From Malurus cyaneus samueli (lineage: Eukaryota > Chordata > Aves > Passeriformes > Maluridae): a stretch of DNA of 64,000 bases. Below, piece after piece: positions 12,060 through 24,893 of the stretch. The translations under genes were made by a program, and so were the position numbers. The stretch is taken from contig CM019214.1 in NCBI GenBank assembly GCA_009741485.1, positions 52,965,310 to 53,029,309 of the forward strand, given 5' to 3'. Numbering within the stretch: the stretch's first letter is position 1; each line of letters starts with the position of its first letter. The notes under the pieces are model-generated. The model saw only the letters and a list, made by a program, of their open reading frames with translations, did not search any database and was not told where the DNA came from.

Positions 12060-12560
12060 TTTCTCCAGATTATCTGTCACCCTCTGGGAACAGAGGTGGG
12101 CATGACCAAGTCACAGCCAAGCTGGTGCTCCCTGAGCTCAGCTGACAGCAGCTCCTGCCTTCGGGGGTGACTGTGCCTCTGTAAATAATCCTGCTGTATT
12201 AGCGAGCGTAAGGAAATCATCTCCCTCGCCTTCTGAGCCCTTGCTTTGCCACCCGCCCACCACCACCACCAAACAGCAACTGCCTGCTGCTCGCCCACCA
12301 TAGCTGTGAAAGCCCTTGAGATAGTGCCATCTAGTGTCATCTGCTTCAGAGATACATCTAAAAACACCTCCGAGCATCCCCAAAACCCCTGAACGTGCTC
12401 GTTAACGCATCGGGCAAACCATGGTGACAGTTTGTATCCATGGAGCACAGGGGTAAGTGAATGCATCAATATGTTGTCCAAGTTTTCCCACAGATGACCT
12501 CTTCCCCACCCCAGATACATCCTTCCACCAGCTCCTACCCTCATCTGGAGCAATTATTCC
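12060..12560. other. GC/CpG-enriched block with CTCF-like motif
   Basis: This 500-base block is roughly half G+C by eye, against a clearly AT-rich background. It carries about eleven CpG dinucleotides between 12160 and 12415, including AGCGAGCG and a GAACGTGCTCGTTAACGC stretch. It is far too weak to be a full CpG island. A minus-strand match to the CTCF core, ACACTAGATGGCAC, lies at 12324-12337 (written on the plus strand as GTGCCATCTAGTGT). The minus strand carries an open frame of 158 codons (12077-12553). It is low in recognisable content, includes a run of five Trp made by a CCA-repeat, and overlaps a second open frame, so I do not call it a gene. Confidence 0.4.
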
Positions 12561-14893
12561 TGGGTCTCAGTATTTTGGTATTACGCACTAAGAAAAAAAA
12601 GGCCCTTATTTATTCTATTTAGCCTACTTGTGAAGCTTAATATGCTCAAAATATGCACTTTCAGATGCAAGTGCTATACAGACTAACATATACAGATATA
12701 GTTAGTGTTATCTACCAGACTGGCTGTGAATATCAGATATTTGTACTGAATATTGAAATACGGCATTTTTAAATATAGAAAGTATTGAATACTGTGCCAA
12801 ACACAGTGCTACTAAGGAAAAGTCTTGGTAGCCTCGAGCACTGGATAATCCTGGTCACTGGGTGAGCACAGTCCCTGGACAACCTCTGCCAGTCACCTGT
12901 AAGTGATCCAGCATAAGTTGTAGCATGACAGGACAGATGCTCCAGGCTTTGAAGATTAAGAAGGTATATTGGATTTCAAATATTTTCAGTTTCTGTGGGT
13001 CTGTGAAAGGACAAAAGTTCTGTAAGGAACAATTGCTCAAAATTATTAGGAGCTCACTAAAAAAGAAATAAATAAAAGAAGAAAGAACAAAAGGACTATG
13101 TTTCAAGCTTTAAACTAATATTTAATGATTTCGTACAACCAGTTGACCAACTTTCATGTCTTGGACCACAAGATGCTGGCTTGCCTATGGAGGATGGCAG
13201 GACTATCAGGAAGTGAATCAGATGGATTAATTATTTAGTCTTTGAGAGGCATAACACGCTTTTTTGGAATATTATCTTCTGCTCTGAGGCTCTTTACATA
13301 CGGCACATCCAGAGGACTTATGTTACCCTTCATGTTAGATCTACCTTCAAAGTCAGATGTAGAACACGCAGACAGTACTGCTTTTTAAAAATTTTATTTA
13401 ATTTCTTTGTCATGTCTCATTGTCAGCAATCTCAGAGAGTATAGAGTTCTTAAATAAGAGCACATATTAGGACTGCACATCTGAACCTTTCTATCTGTCA
13501 CCAGAACTCTGCTGTCTGCATACACACTGCTGAAAAGAATGGAAATGGTTGAAGTTTTCCAACAATTTTTAACATCAAGAATTTCTTCTGGTTGCTAATA
13601 TCTACCACATTATTTCCCAAATATGTTTGTCTAGTTGAATGCTTTTGGAATATTGGCGAAAAAATTTGAACAAGGCAAAGATAAAGATTTCTATGGCATA
13701 CATTCTTCTAATTTGTTACTGGAAATTGAAATCTGCTACTTCCTTTTTTCATGGTATTCCTTTGTGATGCTGAGCAAGTAATTGAGTTAGTTTTACCCTC
13801 CAGTTTAAGAGATTTTTTTGCTTTCCCTCCCTACATTAGTTCCCAAACTGAAAATGCATGGCAATTATATTTCTCCGTCTGTCAAACTCAAAGAAAAAGT
13901 AATTTATTTTGCTTATTTTGGACATGTTGAGATTGGAGTGAGCATCACTGAGACACCCACATTTGGCATGTTACACAGTAGGCATGGCTATCCCCTAAGT
14001 AAGGTCCCTCAGTCAACATTTTTTCCAATATACAGCATCCTAAAGGAAAAAGACCTTATAATTGAGCATATAATAATTACCTAGTCCATATGCACATGAG
14101 AGAAATGAATACTGAGTTTACCATGAATAAAAACTGTCTTTCTGTGGCACAGAGAGACTCAGTATGGCTGTACTACACACAGGGGCTGCAGATCTGTAGC
14201 ATCTGCCCGTATCTCAGGTCACAGTTTCTGGGCTGAGAGAATTCCAGCTTAATTAAGTATATTTCCTGGTGGGTGGTTGGACTCATTTAAATGAGTCAAG
14301 AAGAAAATGTTTCATAAGCATGCAAGGAACAAATATTGTGTCCATTTGAAAAGAATAGCCACTGGGAAATCGAGAACAAAATATGTTTATATGGAAATAA
14401 AACTGGTTTGATGCCTTGGAATAATGCGTTGGAAGTTTTTCAAAAATATTGGAAGAAGATAATTTGGTATCTTCATAACCACACATTCTTCTAGCACCTT
14501 CCAGGAAAACTTGCAGGGCCATTAAGCCAAAGGAGATTGGCAAGGCCTTTCACAATTTTAAGAGAACAAAATGCTTCTCAGTAAATTGTGAACATTTAAA
14601 TAAAACTGACTTCATGAAAAGACAGCTTCAACTGTTGCCTCTTGAATTCCTGAAATGTGGACTGGAACTAGTTCTCAGACCCACTCTTTCTTACTCAATA
14701 CTTGTCAGGCAGTAGATCACAGTGAAACCATGGCAGTCAACAATTTAAATGTGGTTACATTTGTCTGGTGTGCAGTTTGCATATGGGTCCTGCTTGAGAA
14801 GTATAGCTTTAATACTAGGGACAAATATTTTTGTGTTTATCTTAGCATTCTGAAAATAATTTAGTGAAGAGAGCTCTCAGAAATGGCAACCCA
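12561..14893. other. Non-coding stretch, nothing recognised
   Basis: About 2.3 kb of AT-rich unique-looking DNA. Short frames at 12855-13106, 13818-14084 and 14283-14543 have no recognisable domain and no plausible splice context. No transposon end or RNA gene was seen. Confidence 0.6.
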
Positions 14894-15692
14894 AAAATCA
14901 CAGAATTGTTGGGTTTGCAAGTGACCTCTGGAGCTCATCTGGTCTACCCCACTTGCTCAAGCTGGGTCAAATATCTTCGAGGATGGAGACTCCAAATCCT
15001 CTCTGGGCGACCTGTGTGAGTGACTGATCAGTTCCACAGTAAAAAAGGGGTCTTCAGTGTGATCAGATGAAAGCTCATGTGCATTAATTTGTGCTCACTG
15101 CCTCTTTCACTGTCACTGGGCAAAACACCGTGCATTGCCTCCCTTCAGATATTTATAAACCCTGAAAAGATCACCCCAATCCTGTTCTTCTTCAGGTGAA
15201 ACAGTCCCAGCTCTCTCAGCCTTTTCTCACAGAAGAGAGATTCAAATCCTTCCATCATTATGTTCCACACTGAACTGTCACCAGCATGTCCATGTCTCTC
15301 TTGTCCTGGGGAGCTCAGAACTGGACACAGCACTGCAAATGAAATCTCACCAGGGTTGGGTAGAAGGGAAGGGCTCTCCCTCCTACTGATGGCAAGGCTT
15401 TTCCTGAAGCAGTCCAGGATGCTGTAGGTCTTGTTTTGCTACAAGTGTGCATTGAAAACTCGTGTTTAGCTGATTGTCCAGCAGGATCCCAAAGTCCTCC
15501 TTGCCCAAGCTGCTTTTCATCCAGCTGACCTTCCAGCATATATTGGTGTGCAGAATAGCTTCTGCCTAGATGTTTCCAGTCCTCCTGCTTGAATTTCATG
15601 AGGTTTCCATCAGCCAGTTTCTGAAGCCTGTCAACATCCCTCTGAATGACAGTAAAACCCTTCAGTGTATCAGCCATTTCCCCAAATGGAGA
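14894..15692 (-). mobile_element. CR1 LINE fragment, minus strand (diverged subfamily)
   Basis: The 3' end lies at the left (AAAATCACAGAATTGTTGGG, 14894 onward). The element continues for about 800 bases into ORF2 on the minus strand. Frame 15315-15695 contains LQKLADGNLMKFKQEDWKHL, matching the CR1 RT-region segment that usually reads ...ADRNLMKFN...C..LHLG. It ends in LVRFHLQCCVQF, matching LVRPHLECCVQF. The neighbouring frame 15145-15333 contains KRLRELGLFHLKKN. At least one frameshift separates these pieces, and the loss of intervening motifs shows old decay. The CR1 match fades out around 15690. The AT-rich 3' UTR differs from the fragments at 5 kb and 24 kb, suggesting an older subfamily. 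Confidence 0.92.
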
Positions 15693-15695
15693 CAT
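15100..15695 (-). pseudogene. CR1 ORF2 C-terminal remnant, broken
   Basis: Coding remnant inside the minus-strand CR1. In order on the minus strand it shows a GNLMKF motif, a degraded linker with YMLEGQLDEKQLG, a LVRFHLQCCVQF motif, then in another frame LRELGLFHLKKN. This is the order found in the C-terminal third of CR1 ORF2. The polymerase active-site region and the N-terminal endonuclease are absent. Frame changes between the pieces show that no functional protein can be made. Confidence 0.8.
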
Positions 15696-15962
15696 TTAGA
15701 TATTAGAAAATATTTAGTACTTTCCAGTATAAATAAGCAGGAACCTGACTGCTTGAAAGTGTCCAAGTGTTACAGAAGACTACTTGAAACAGCAATTGAT
15801 GGTTTCCCTGCCAAAGATACAATCTATTCTTCAACTATTTTTTCTTTGTTTTGACCTATCTGCAGTATAAGACCTTGGTCTGGTCTCTGCTGCCTTTTCA
15901 GATCTTCCTCTGATTTTAGAAATCTAGAAAACAAGAACTGTAGTTCAGAAAAAAACAAGTTT

Positions 15963-15979
15963 AAAAAAAAAAAAAAAAA
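15963..15979. repeat. Poly-A run (17 A)
   Basis: Seventeen uninterrupted A, then G and four more A. No retroelement body was recognised next to it. Confidence 0.9.
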
Positions 15980-17443
15980 GAAAAGGTTTTTTATTCTCCA
16001 CTGGAATAATGCCAGGGTATTTTCACATTCTTCATCAGGGGAAGTAAGACAGAAAACAAAATCACCAAAAGATAACTCACCGTGACACTGTGGATAAAAT
16101 ACTCACCCGATCCATAGGAGGTCAGGTGTCAGTTCCCACTTCGGACTGACTCAGGGCTGACACTTCTCTTCCCCATTGAGTGCCCTAGTGCACAGGTTAC
16201 AGCTTTAGTTTCTTTATTGGGAGCAATAAATAATGAAAAACAGCTTCAAAAGGAGAGACTGAGAAGGATTAACTGCTCCTCATCGATCAAAAACAGTGGG
16301 GGATTTGCATATAATTTTTCAACACCTTCAGGACATTTCCTTAGCATTTTCCTGGTAGTATGTTTATGAAAATGGTTTTTTTTATTCTTCTGCTCAACTT
16401 TTGCCCTTTAGCTACACAGTTTGCAATCAGTGTTTGTTTAAAATGACACATTTACGTGAAAAGATTAGGATTTGCTAGACTGCTGTATTCTAGTAAACAG
16501 AAAGAAAACCCTTATCACACTCCTTTTGACCTTCCCTGCTATAATTTTGCTTCTGTTGTGATCTTTTTCTTTCTTTAGCTGAGAGGAAAAAATGCATATA
16601 TTCACAAAAAACCCAAAGCATTAACTCTAAAGAATACTATTTACCTGAAAGCAATTGAAGTGTTTTGTTATCAATTCTGAAGAAAAATAATATATGACCA
16701 ATTACTTGGGTTTTGTTATTTTGTCTAATTTAAGCGCAATTAGACCTATGGAGTCCTGGGCAAAGCCACAACTGTTGTCATGTATCTCTGTCCTTTTGGA
16801 CCTGTAATTCTGCAAAGAAATTTGTTCCAAAGCACCATACAATGTTATTTTAAAGATATCAGGACCACTGAAGCATATTGCCTGAGCAGTCCCATCAAAT
16901 TTCAGCTTTTGTCTTGATTCCATGGTTACCTGTTGCAAGTTCTGCAAAGTTCAAACTACAGGGAATGAAATAGAAAACTGAACACTGACTGTAGCAGCTA
17001 CATTAAATATATTCCCATTAATTATCTACAAAGCAAGTTCTTCTTGCCAAACCTATGAAGCATCTAAGCTTTTACACTGCTTTGCCAGGGCACTGTACTG
17101 CATCTATCAGCTCCACCAGCTCCGGTTCCACTCTAGTTTTCTTCCAAAAGTTTCTTTACAGAAGCCAGAATTTAGAAATTACTGCCAAGTTTACTTTTAC
17201 AGATTTCTCAAGTTTACTTTCAGGATTGTACTGCAGTTGTAGGAAAAAGCAAAAGAGAGACAATGAAAGACATAAGACTATTGAGTATAAATCACTTATT
17301 TTCTTCAATATAAACCATCTTTTTGGAACAAAAATCTCTCCTGAAGTATTAGGTATTCACTAGAAGAGACAGGTACATTTATATGTCTCATGGGTAAACT
17401 CCTAAACGAGACTATTTTGCATTATAATTTCAGAATAAATTTT

Positions 17444-17474
17444 AAAAGAAAAGAAAGAAAGAGAGAAAGGGAGA
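17444..17474. repeat. AAAG/GA-rich low-complexity run
   Basis: A short purine-only stretch built from AAAG and GAGA words. Ordinary microsatellite-like DNA without further features. Confidence 0.8.
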
Positions 17475-18391
17475 ATGCCAATTTTCAGAACAAAATTCCC
17501 AAGATAGAATGAAGTTCATTAGAATATGAAACATCTATGGTATAACTGACATTCCATAACAAGCTTAAATATAGCTTAGTATAATAAAACAATAGTAAAA
17601 TTATAACAGAAAATATTATTCTGTTTGGATCAACAGCCTCTTAGGGATAGAGAGACAAGTATAACCCTTATATAACCCTTAACCAGTTTGTTAAATCTTT
17701 TTATAAGTGAATAGCTTGTTTTCTTTATTTGAAATTTTCATTATGTTCCTGAGTGTTCCTTACAGCTGCTTTTATAAAATTTAAATACAAGTTCTCACTG
17801 ATCATATTGCATTACACACCCCTTCCTAAAATCTAGTTGTTTGCAAACTTATTGCTTATTAATTGTATTACTATACAGGATTCTATGCTGAAAAAGTGTG
17901 TCTAGCATTGAGTAGTCATAGAGAATTGAAGTCTGTATAATTTATGAGGAAAAAATACAAACATTGTGACAATGTTGACAGGCAAAGTTATGGCAAAATT
18001 GGAGCAAGATGAGTCCTGGTGCTGAGCTCCTCAATAAGGATTTCTGTGGCAATTAAATGGAGTAGGGAGCAAGACAGTTAAATATATTTTTGTTAATGAG
18101 CATGTCAATTTATTTTTGTGATACTATCCTAAAGGCAGGGAAGTAAATAAGAGGAGACTGCTGGAGGAACAAACAGAAGATAAATCAATGGGGACAATGC
18201 TGCTTGGTTCTGACTAAAAGGATAAGATTTATGCTTCAGTGAGTTTTTCAGCAGCAGCTGGAATAAGCCTCTGAAAGGCAGGCACACACAAATTGCAGAA
18301 AGTCCATATCTCTCTCAAGCTAGAGATTAGGAATTGAAAGTCCAGGAGTATTATAAATTACAAAGTAGATAAGACCTATGCTGATGGCAGC

Positions 18392-18417
18392 TTTTTTTTT
18401 TTAATTATTTTTTTTTT
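18392..18417. repeat. T-rich low-complexity run
   Basis: Eleven T, AATTA, then ten T. Simple AT-rich low-complexity DNA. Confidence 0.85.
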
Positions 18418-21400
18418 GAGTATTAACCCCTTTCTCTACCTGCTCTATGATTCTGCGTAACTAGTGTCTTGAAAAGGTTGGGGTTTTTAATTCCCTTAGG
18501 TTTTTGCAGTCTCAACAATCTCTGCAATTCCATTCCCTATTAACATATCATAATGACAGATAGAGCAAAAGGCTATGAACTTTTAAAAAAATCTATCCCC
18601 TTGAAAATAGAGGCCAATTTTTTTCTGATGGTTTGTTTCTGAAAAAGTGTGATGAACTGACAAACCTAAATGATTAATTTCAGCTTGTAAAAAAAGAACA
18701 TGTTAACCAGATATACATTCATAGTTGGGATTTCATTGTGTTTTGGTTGAAATCAAATAGAAATTTTGCCATGGCATTCTGTGAACTCATCTATAAGATG
18801 CTCTTGTCTTACATTTTACTGGAATGCTTAGGGATCACTGCCATATGATTGATGCTATATGTACTTTACATTCTGTGTGAAATTATGGAATGAGGACAGG
18901 CTTAAGATTGCCAAGTATGGCAGAAATATTTATATGTTCTTGGATAAACTCAATTGTTCTTTTACGACTGTTTGACTTTGAAGAAATGAAGTTGAGGAAA
19001 AAAAAATAACAGCCAGAAATAGCTTCATCTATGCAATGGAAACACTCATCTTAGTCTTCATGATGAATGCAAGTGTAGTTAGAGCAAGTTTTAAAGTTTT
19101 TCTATTGACTTGCAGTTACAGACAAGTCAAATATCAATACTTGCATTTTTTAGTTCACTGTATAATGTAAAACAAATGTTTTTCTTCTGCCTCATGAAAG
19201 TAAAATTATTCTTTCTGAAGATGGCAAAGTTGAAAACATTTTTCTTCATTTTACAAAGTTCATTCACTATGAAAAAAGGTGAAAGAATTGAAATGGTTTA
19301 ACACGGTAAAAATATTTTGGTTTAATGAGGAAGTGCTCAAATATATGTTAGTAATTGCAAAATTGGCAGTACTTTTGATATATCAAAATAATCTGAGGAA
19401 AATTGTGCAAGGTGCATTATAATGCATTTGTGATTCTCTTATGTACAGATATTTTCTGTAGAGAGATGACATGGAAGCCCTGAACAGCCCTTGATAAGAC
19501 ACTTTGGATCTAGAGTCAGCACTTGTAGCTTTGCTTCTAAGCTGAGAAAATTGGTCCCCCAAATAGCCTGATGATAGATATTGCACTTAGCCTGCCTTTT
19601 TAGAAATGGCTTCTGGTGGAAACAGCAACTCAGAGAATTTATCTGGAGGGGGAAATAGCTCTAAGCTGTTACGCAAAACCTGCAGTGGAATAGGTACTTG
19701 GTGTAATTAGGGAACTGGAGGGGTTATTTTGTTTATTTTCTTTTTTTTTAAAAAAAAAGTACTATATAGAAAGGAAGAAGATTTTATTTGACTCCTTTCT
19801 TCATGAGGAAACAGTCCAGTTTTCATTAGAAGTTATAAATTTCTCACAATCAGAAGCGAAGACACTCAAATTCAAAGTCATCGTGTCTTTAACAAGCAGG
19901 GCATTGATCTACCCATTATGAAAAGAGCTGGTGTAGATGCCTGCAAGTTGCAGATTCTAACCATCATGCCAGACACAACTTGAATCCTCTGATGCCCAGT
20001 GTTCTTCCCTGCTCTGGGATGGTTTTGCCTTCTCTGTAAGGGCAGCAGGTACCTGGCATGCTGGGCACTGAGCAGATGTGCTGCTATCAGCTAAGTCCCA
20101 CTGCTCACAGTGGTGATGCACAAGCATGGAGATCTGAGTGTCTAAGGAGAATAAAGTTGGATCTTCTTGTTTTTGAGGGCTCTCCCTCCTTGGAAGAGTT
20201 TCCAGTCTCAGCAGGTCCTCACTACCTCATTTATTTGGCACGAGTCTGAGGATTTCCCTTTGGGCGTGATTCAGGGGTCTGTGGTTTAAGCTCCATTGGA
20301 ACTGGATTTGCCTGGTGTATTTGAATTGACACAAGACAAAATGAAATGCTTGTGCCATCTTGGGTTAGATTTGGTGGGGTTTTAGCTTTTCCAAGCACTG
20401 AGAATCCCAAAGAGCACCATGAGAGCATAGGCAGCCATACCTTCTTGGAGTTCCACAATTCCACCTGTAACAATAGAACAGACCACAGCCTCCACCAGTC
20501 TCTTGCCTTAGGAATCTGCTTTGCACCTCCAGAAACATGGAGAAAGTGGTTATTACACAATGTATCTGCCACTGGGTTAAATCTATAATTAAGTTATCCA
20601 CTTATGGATGTTTTCCAAATACCTCTAAACAGTTATGCCAATTACTGGCACAATTGTAAATGAATCAGAATAAGCATCAGCAAATGAATCAAATGTTCAG
20701 TTTGCCTTGCTGATTATGTTCCTCATAAAATAGCTGTCACGAGATGTCTGCTACCTGCTGTCTGGGGAATGCAGGGAGTTTTTTATGCTTATTTTGAACA
20801 CTATTAATAAATAAGATATTAAAATGGAAAAATATAAATAGCTTCAGAGAGTGATCAAGACTTGTTATTTTAGCATATAGAGCATTCCCACACCTCTAGA
20901 TTGGGAAATACGGCACTGGTGGGTAAACTTTTGTAGTGTGTTAGCAGATGCTTTTCTCCTTAGTTCAAACTCTCTGAATCTAGTTCCAAACAGCTTTTTC
21001 TTTTAAGTTTCCAGCTTCCAAGACGAGGAATTTTTGGTGTGACAGATTGAAGAAATATAAATATAGGCCATTGTTGGCAATTTCCTTATGCCTAGTTAAA
21101 ACAAGAAGATTTTTGCATTTTCTATTTTACTGTCTTTCCCTCCTTAGATTATTTCACACTTTTTATTGATTTTGAAATCATACAAATAAATCTTTTGAGT
21201 AGTTATTTGCCATGGAGTTTTATTGCTATAATTTACAAAGGAACTAATAAGAATCATGCAATATTTACAGCTAATAATACCAGATTCATTTCATACACAA
21301 CAGAATAACCTTCATTTTGCAATTGACCCTTTCAATTGGGCCCATGCTTGACTGAAGTAATGAGCTGTTCCTTCTCCCCCACTGCCAGCTGGTTCAGTCC

Positions 21401-24173
21401 CACACAAGATGACAGCAAAGGCTGATGAGGGGGAAGAAGAAGAGAGGAAACAGAGACTGAAGCTTCTGCTGCCTCTTCTCTGGCAATGCTTGCTTAGCTG
21501 TGCAGCTCAGCAGCAGCAGAAGAGTCACAGATGCCTCTTCAATCAGCTCTCCAAACATGGATGTGTCCTCTCCACTCCCAAGGAGTCAGGGAAATCAGCA
21601 CATCTGCATCCCCTTACTTTCAAACCTACAGCTCAAATAAGACACTTGTTAGCAACAATAAGGAGCGTGAGGCTCATCATCAACCCTTTTGCCTTCTGCA
21701 CTTTGTTTCTTCTCAAAAGATCTGGGATTACAGCATGCACAGAGTAAGAGCAGAAGTAGAAGCAGCCACGTGCCTATGGATGGCTGCAAAATTTTACTGG
21801 TTCAGAGCAGAGAAAAGCAAAGCCAATAGGAGTCTGGTTGAAAGACAGTTCACAATCCAGTTTGATCACTGCAGTTATCTAGAAATTAATCTGGCCAATG
21901 ATTTTTTCCACTGTGAAGCTTTGAAAATGGAGAGGGGATAGAATAATAAAGAGGTTCAAAACGTTAAAGAAGAAAAAATGCTCAAATTAATATATTTTTT
22001 CTTACTAATGATCCACGAAGAAGTAAACAGAACTGAATTTTGTTCTTACCTTCCACAGACCATCTCAAGACAGCTCACAAACAATGAAACCAGGGAGATG
22101 ATTGTTTTTATTGGTTACCTTTTTAGGATTATGAGCACATAAGGGCACTTTTCACCCAGAGCTGTAGTTGCACTTTGACATCTCTAGTAGAAATGTGGAA
22201 TTTCTTTTGGAGAGCTTGCTGTGAAATCAGATAATTTAGAAATAAAATCTAGCATCTGAGAAACCTTGTGTTAGATCTCCAGGTATGCTTCTCCACAAGA
22301 CCCATCAAAAAAACCCAAGTCTACCTAATTTTTCCATGTTATACCCCTTTTTTTCTTCAAATTGAGAACTGTCTTTGGCCTACTAGCAGAATGTCAGAAA
22401 CACCCACACTGTGCAGCATCACACTTCAGAGAGTAAAATATCTCTAATCAAAGGTTCCCATCCTTGCTTATTTTCTTATGCTGCTATGGAAGCTGAGTTC
22501 TGCTCAGAGAAATCGGTGTGTAAAGCATTTTGAGCAAAAAATAGCATATCCCAAAAACCTTTGTACTTTTTGACATGTATGTTATGCTCATTTTTATAAA
22601 CACTTGTGCACAGGTCCATCACCTTGATATGGATATAATATCTGTGCTTTAGTGGAGCTCATCCCTGCTCTGCAGTACTCTCTGATTTTTATATACTGAG
22701 CTTTTTTTGAGCTGTGCTTTGAAAGTAAATTGCAAAGCAGGAGAAGAAAGAATCTACATGGAGATCAGGAGCTAGTGTCCTAAAAAAGAAAATAAAAAAG
22801 AGAGGAAATGAAACTCAGGCTCAGATAGAAGAGGCTATGAAATACTCTGTTTTGGACAGTATCTTGCACCTCAGAATCAGTGTCAAAATTCTTTTCCTAG
22901 TTGCAGTAAATTATGGTTTTCATTGCTTTTATATTCCTGACCAGAGTAAAAATGCTGTTCAGGAATAAAATCATGACTGCATGAATATTCTCCTACATTC
23001 TGTCATGTAAACTATGACCTCCTGCTGCTTAAAAGCTTTCACTCACCATTCTGAATGAAATTAAGGAAGTTAAATGCTATAAACAAACCATTCTGCAACA
23101 GATGATGTGAATGATGATGAAGGTGGGTAGCCAAGATGGTATTTATGGAGTTCCATTTGCCTTCTGTTAATGGTGATAACATGTGAGTGGCTATCCATTA
23201 TGATGTGATGCTTGATGTGTATTAAGTATTGCATTACTGGGGCAACAGCATTTCAAAATCACCAGAAAAAAAGTTTGCAATTTATGTGTCTGGCTATCAA
23301 AAGATAAGAAAATGTCATCTAACTCTTCAGAAAATATCAGAAGAAAACAAAATAAATAGGAAAACAAAGGGTAGAAACTATAGGTCTGAAGAAAAATCGT
23401 TTGAATGAAACATGAGAGAGGCAATGAAGGAATTTCCAGGTGATAAACTGAAGATAGAAAAGAGGCTTGTGAAGAAAGGAAAAAACTGTTAGAAGTGTAA
23501 ACTTTTGAGTGACAAAGGCTGAGGTGAGGGAGATTGGGTGGGGGCAGAACCCAAGGTAGACAAAAATAAAGAAGTATAGGAAACAGAACTGAGGAGAAAT
23601 GCAAAGCGCGTTGAATGGAAAAGGGGCTGTGAATGTCTCAGTGAAGGAAAGCGTACTAACTTAGAACAAAGAAATGAAACATTGGGATTTCTGGAGAAAG
23701 AAAATAAGAAGATATTAAAAGTGGCAGACAGAGTAAGAAATAAACAGGGGAAATCAAGTGTGAATGCGAGCTTGGAAGAATTCTATCAGGATGAGTGGTT
23801 GGGGGAGGTGGGGTATTTCTGAAGGGATGATTTTCAGGAAATAGCACTTCTGAGATAAAGGAGTAAAGTAGAAATATTGAAGAAATATATCATCTCCAGC
23901 TGCTCCTTCTACTGCTAATCCTTTCTTTCTGCTACTTGGTATAATTTTCACTTCAAGATCCTTGAACGAAAATCTCTCATATGCTTCCCTCCTTCTTTGA
24001 AAACCATCAATTATCTTCCCTCTTCCCATCAGCCCTCTCCCTTGGCTCCTATCAGCTGAGGGGGACAGAGTTCATTCTGCCCTTACAAGTAGTCCTCTGT
24101 TGAGAACCAAAATATTGCATCATTTCTTTGTACTGCCTCATGGAAAGGGAAAATGTAACCTCATGAGTCATAC

Positions 24174-24893
24174 CATAGAATCACAGAATGGTTTGGGTTA
24201 CAGAAGAGACCTTAAAAATCCTCCAGTTCCAAGCCACCATCCATGGTCCACTGGACACCTTTCATTAGATCAGGTTGCTCAAAGCCCCATCCAATCTAGT
24301 CTTGAACATTTCCAGGGATTGGACATCCATTATTTCTGTGCACTCTGTTCCAGTGCCTTACACCCCTCACAGTAAAGAATTTCTTCCTAATCTCTAATTT
24401 ACCCTAACCACCTCAATGTGAAGCCATTCCCCATTGTCCTGTCACTTCAGACCACAGTGCAAAGCCCCACTCCTACTGTCTTGCAGGTCCCTTCAGGGAC
24501 AAGGATGCTCCAAGATCTTCCTGATGCCTTCTCTTGTCCTGGCTGAACTACCCCAACTCTCAGCCGTTTTTCAAAGGAGAGGTGCTCCAGCCCTCTGATC
24601 ATTTTGTTGCCTCTCCTCTGGACTCACTCAGACAGATCCATGTCCTTCCTGCGTTGGGGCCCCAGAGCTGGATGCAGCCCTGCAGGTGGGGTCTCTCCAG
24701 AGCAGAACAGACAGACAGAAACCCCTCCTCATCCTGCTGGCTTCAATGCTTTGGGTACAGCCCAGGACATGTTTGTCTTTGGCTTTCTGGGCTGTGAGTG
24801 CACATTGTTGGGTCATGTCTGGCCTCTCGCCCACCTGAACCCCCAGACCTCAGCAGGGCTGCTCTTGATCCATCTCTTCCCACTTCTCATAGT
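24174..24893 (-). mobile_element. CR1 LINE fragment, minus strand
   Basis: This is the clearest CR1 in the window. The 3' terminus is at the left (ATAGAATCACAGAATGG, then TTTGGGTTACAGAAGAGACC). Next come the reversed 3' UTR landmarks CAGGTTGCTCAAAGCCCC, CACAGTAAAGAATTTCTTCC and GTGAAGCCATTCCCCATTGTCC. The reversed ORF2 end follows, with GAGGTGCTCCAGCCCTCTGATC and TTTCTGGGCTGTGAGTGCAC. Family resemblance stops at about 24893 near CTCTTGATCCATCTCTTCCC. The element is therefore 5'-truncated. Plus-strand open frames across it (24534-24797, 24604-25041) are antisense shadows. Its similarity to the standard avian consensus is higher than for the 14.9 kb copy, so it is probably younger. Confidence 0.95.

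Larger units (their letters stand above)
15693..24173. other. Non-coding stretch, mostly unique AT-rich DNA
   Basis: About 8.5 kb with no exon, RNA gene or transposon that I can support. It contains a 17-base poly-A (15963-15979), an AG-rich run (17444-17474), T-rich low-complexity at 18392-18417 and a T/A run near 19740-19760. Around 23390-23780 the plus strand is strongly purine-biased. Open frames of up to about 137 codons there (for example 23191-23604 on the minus strand) are products of that bias: rich in Ser, Leu, Phe and Pro with no domain. Confidence 0.6.

Noticed and set aside
12077..12553. 158-codon minus-strand frame
   Set aside because: No recognisable domain, a Trp run produced by CCA repeats, an overlapping second frame, and no splice or promoter context on the minus strand.
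22030..22120. Minus-strand donor-like GGAAG/GTAAGA with a short open stretch
   Set aside because: No acceptor upstream and no recognisable peptide.
23191..23604. 137-codon minus-strand frame
   Set aside because: Composition follows the purine bias of the plus strand; no domain or splice signals.
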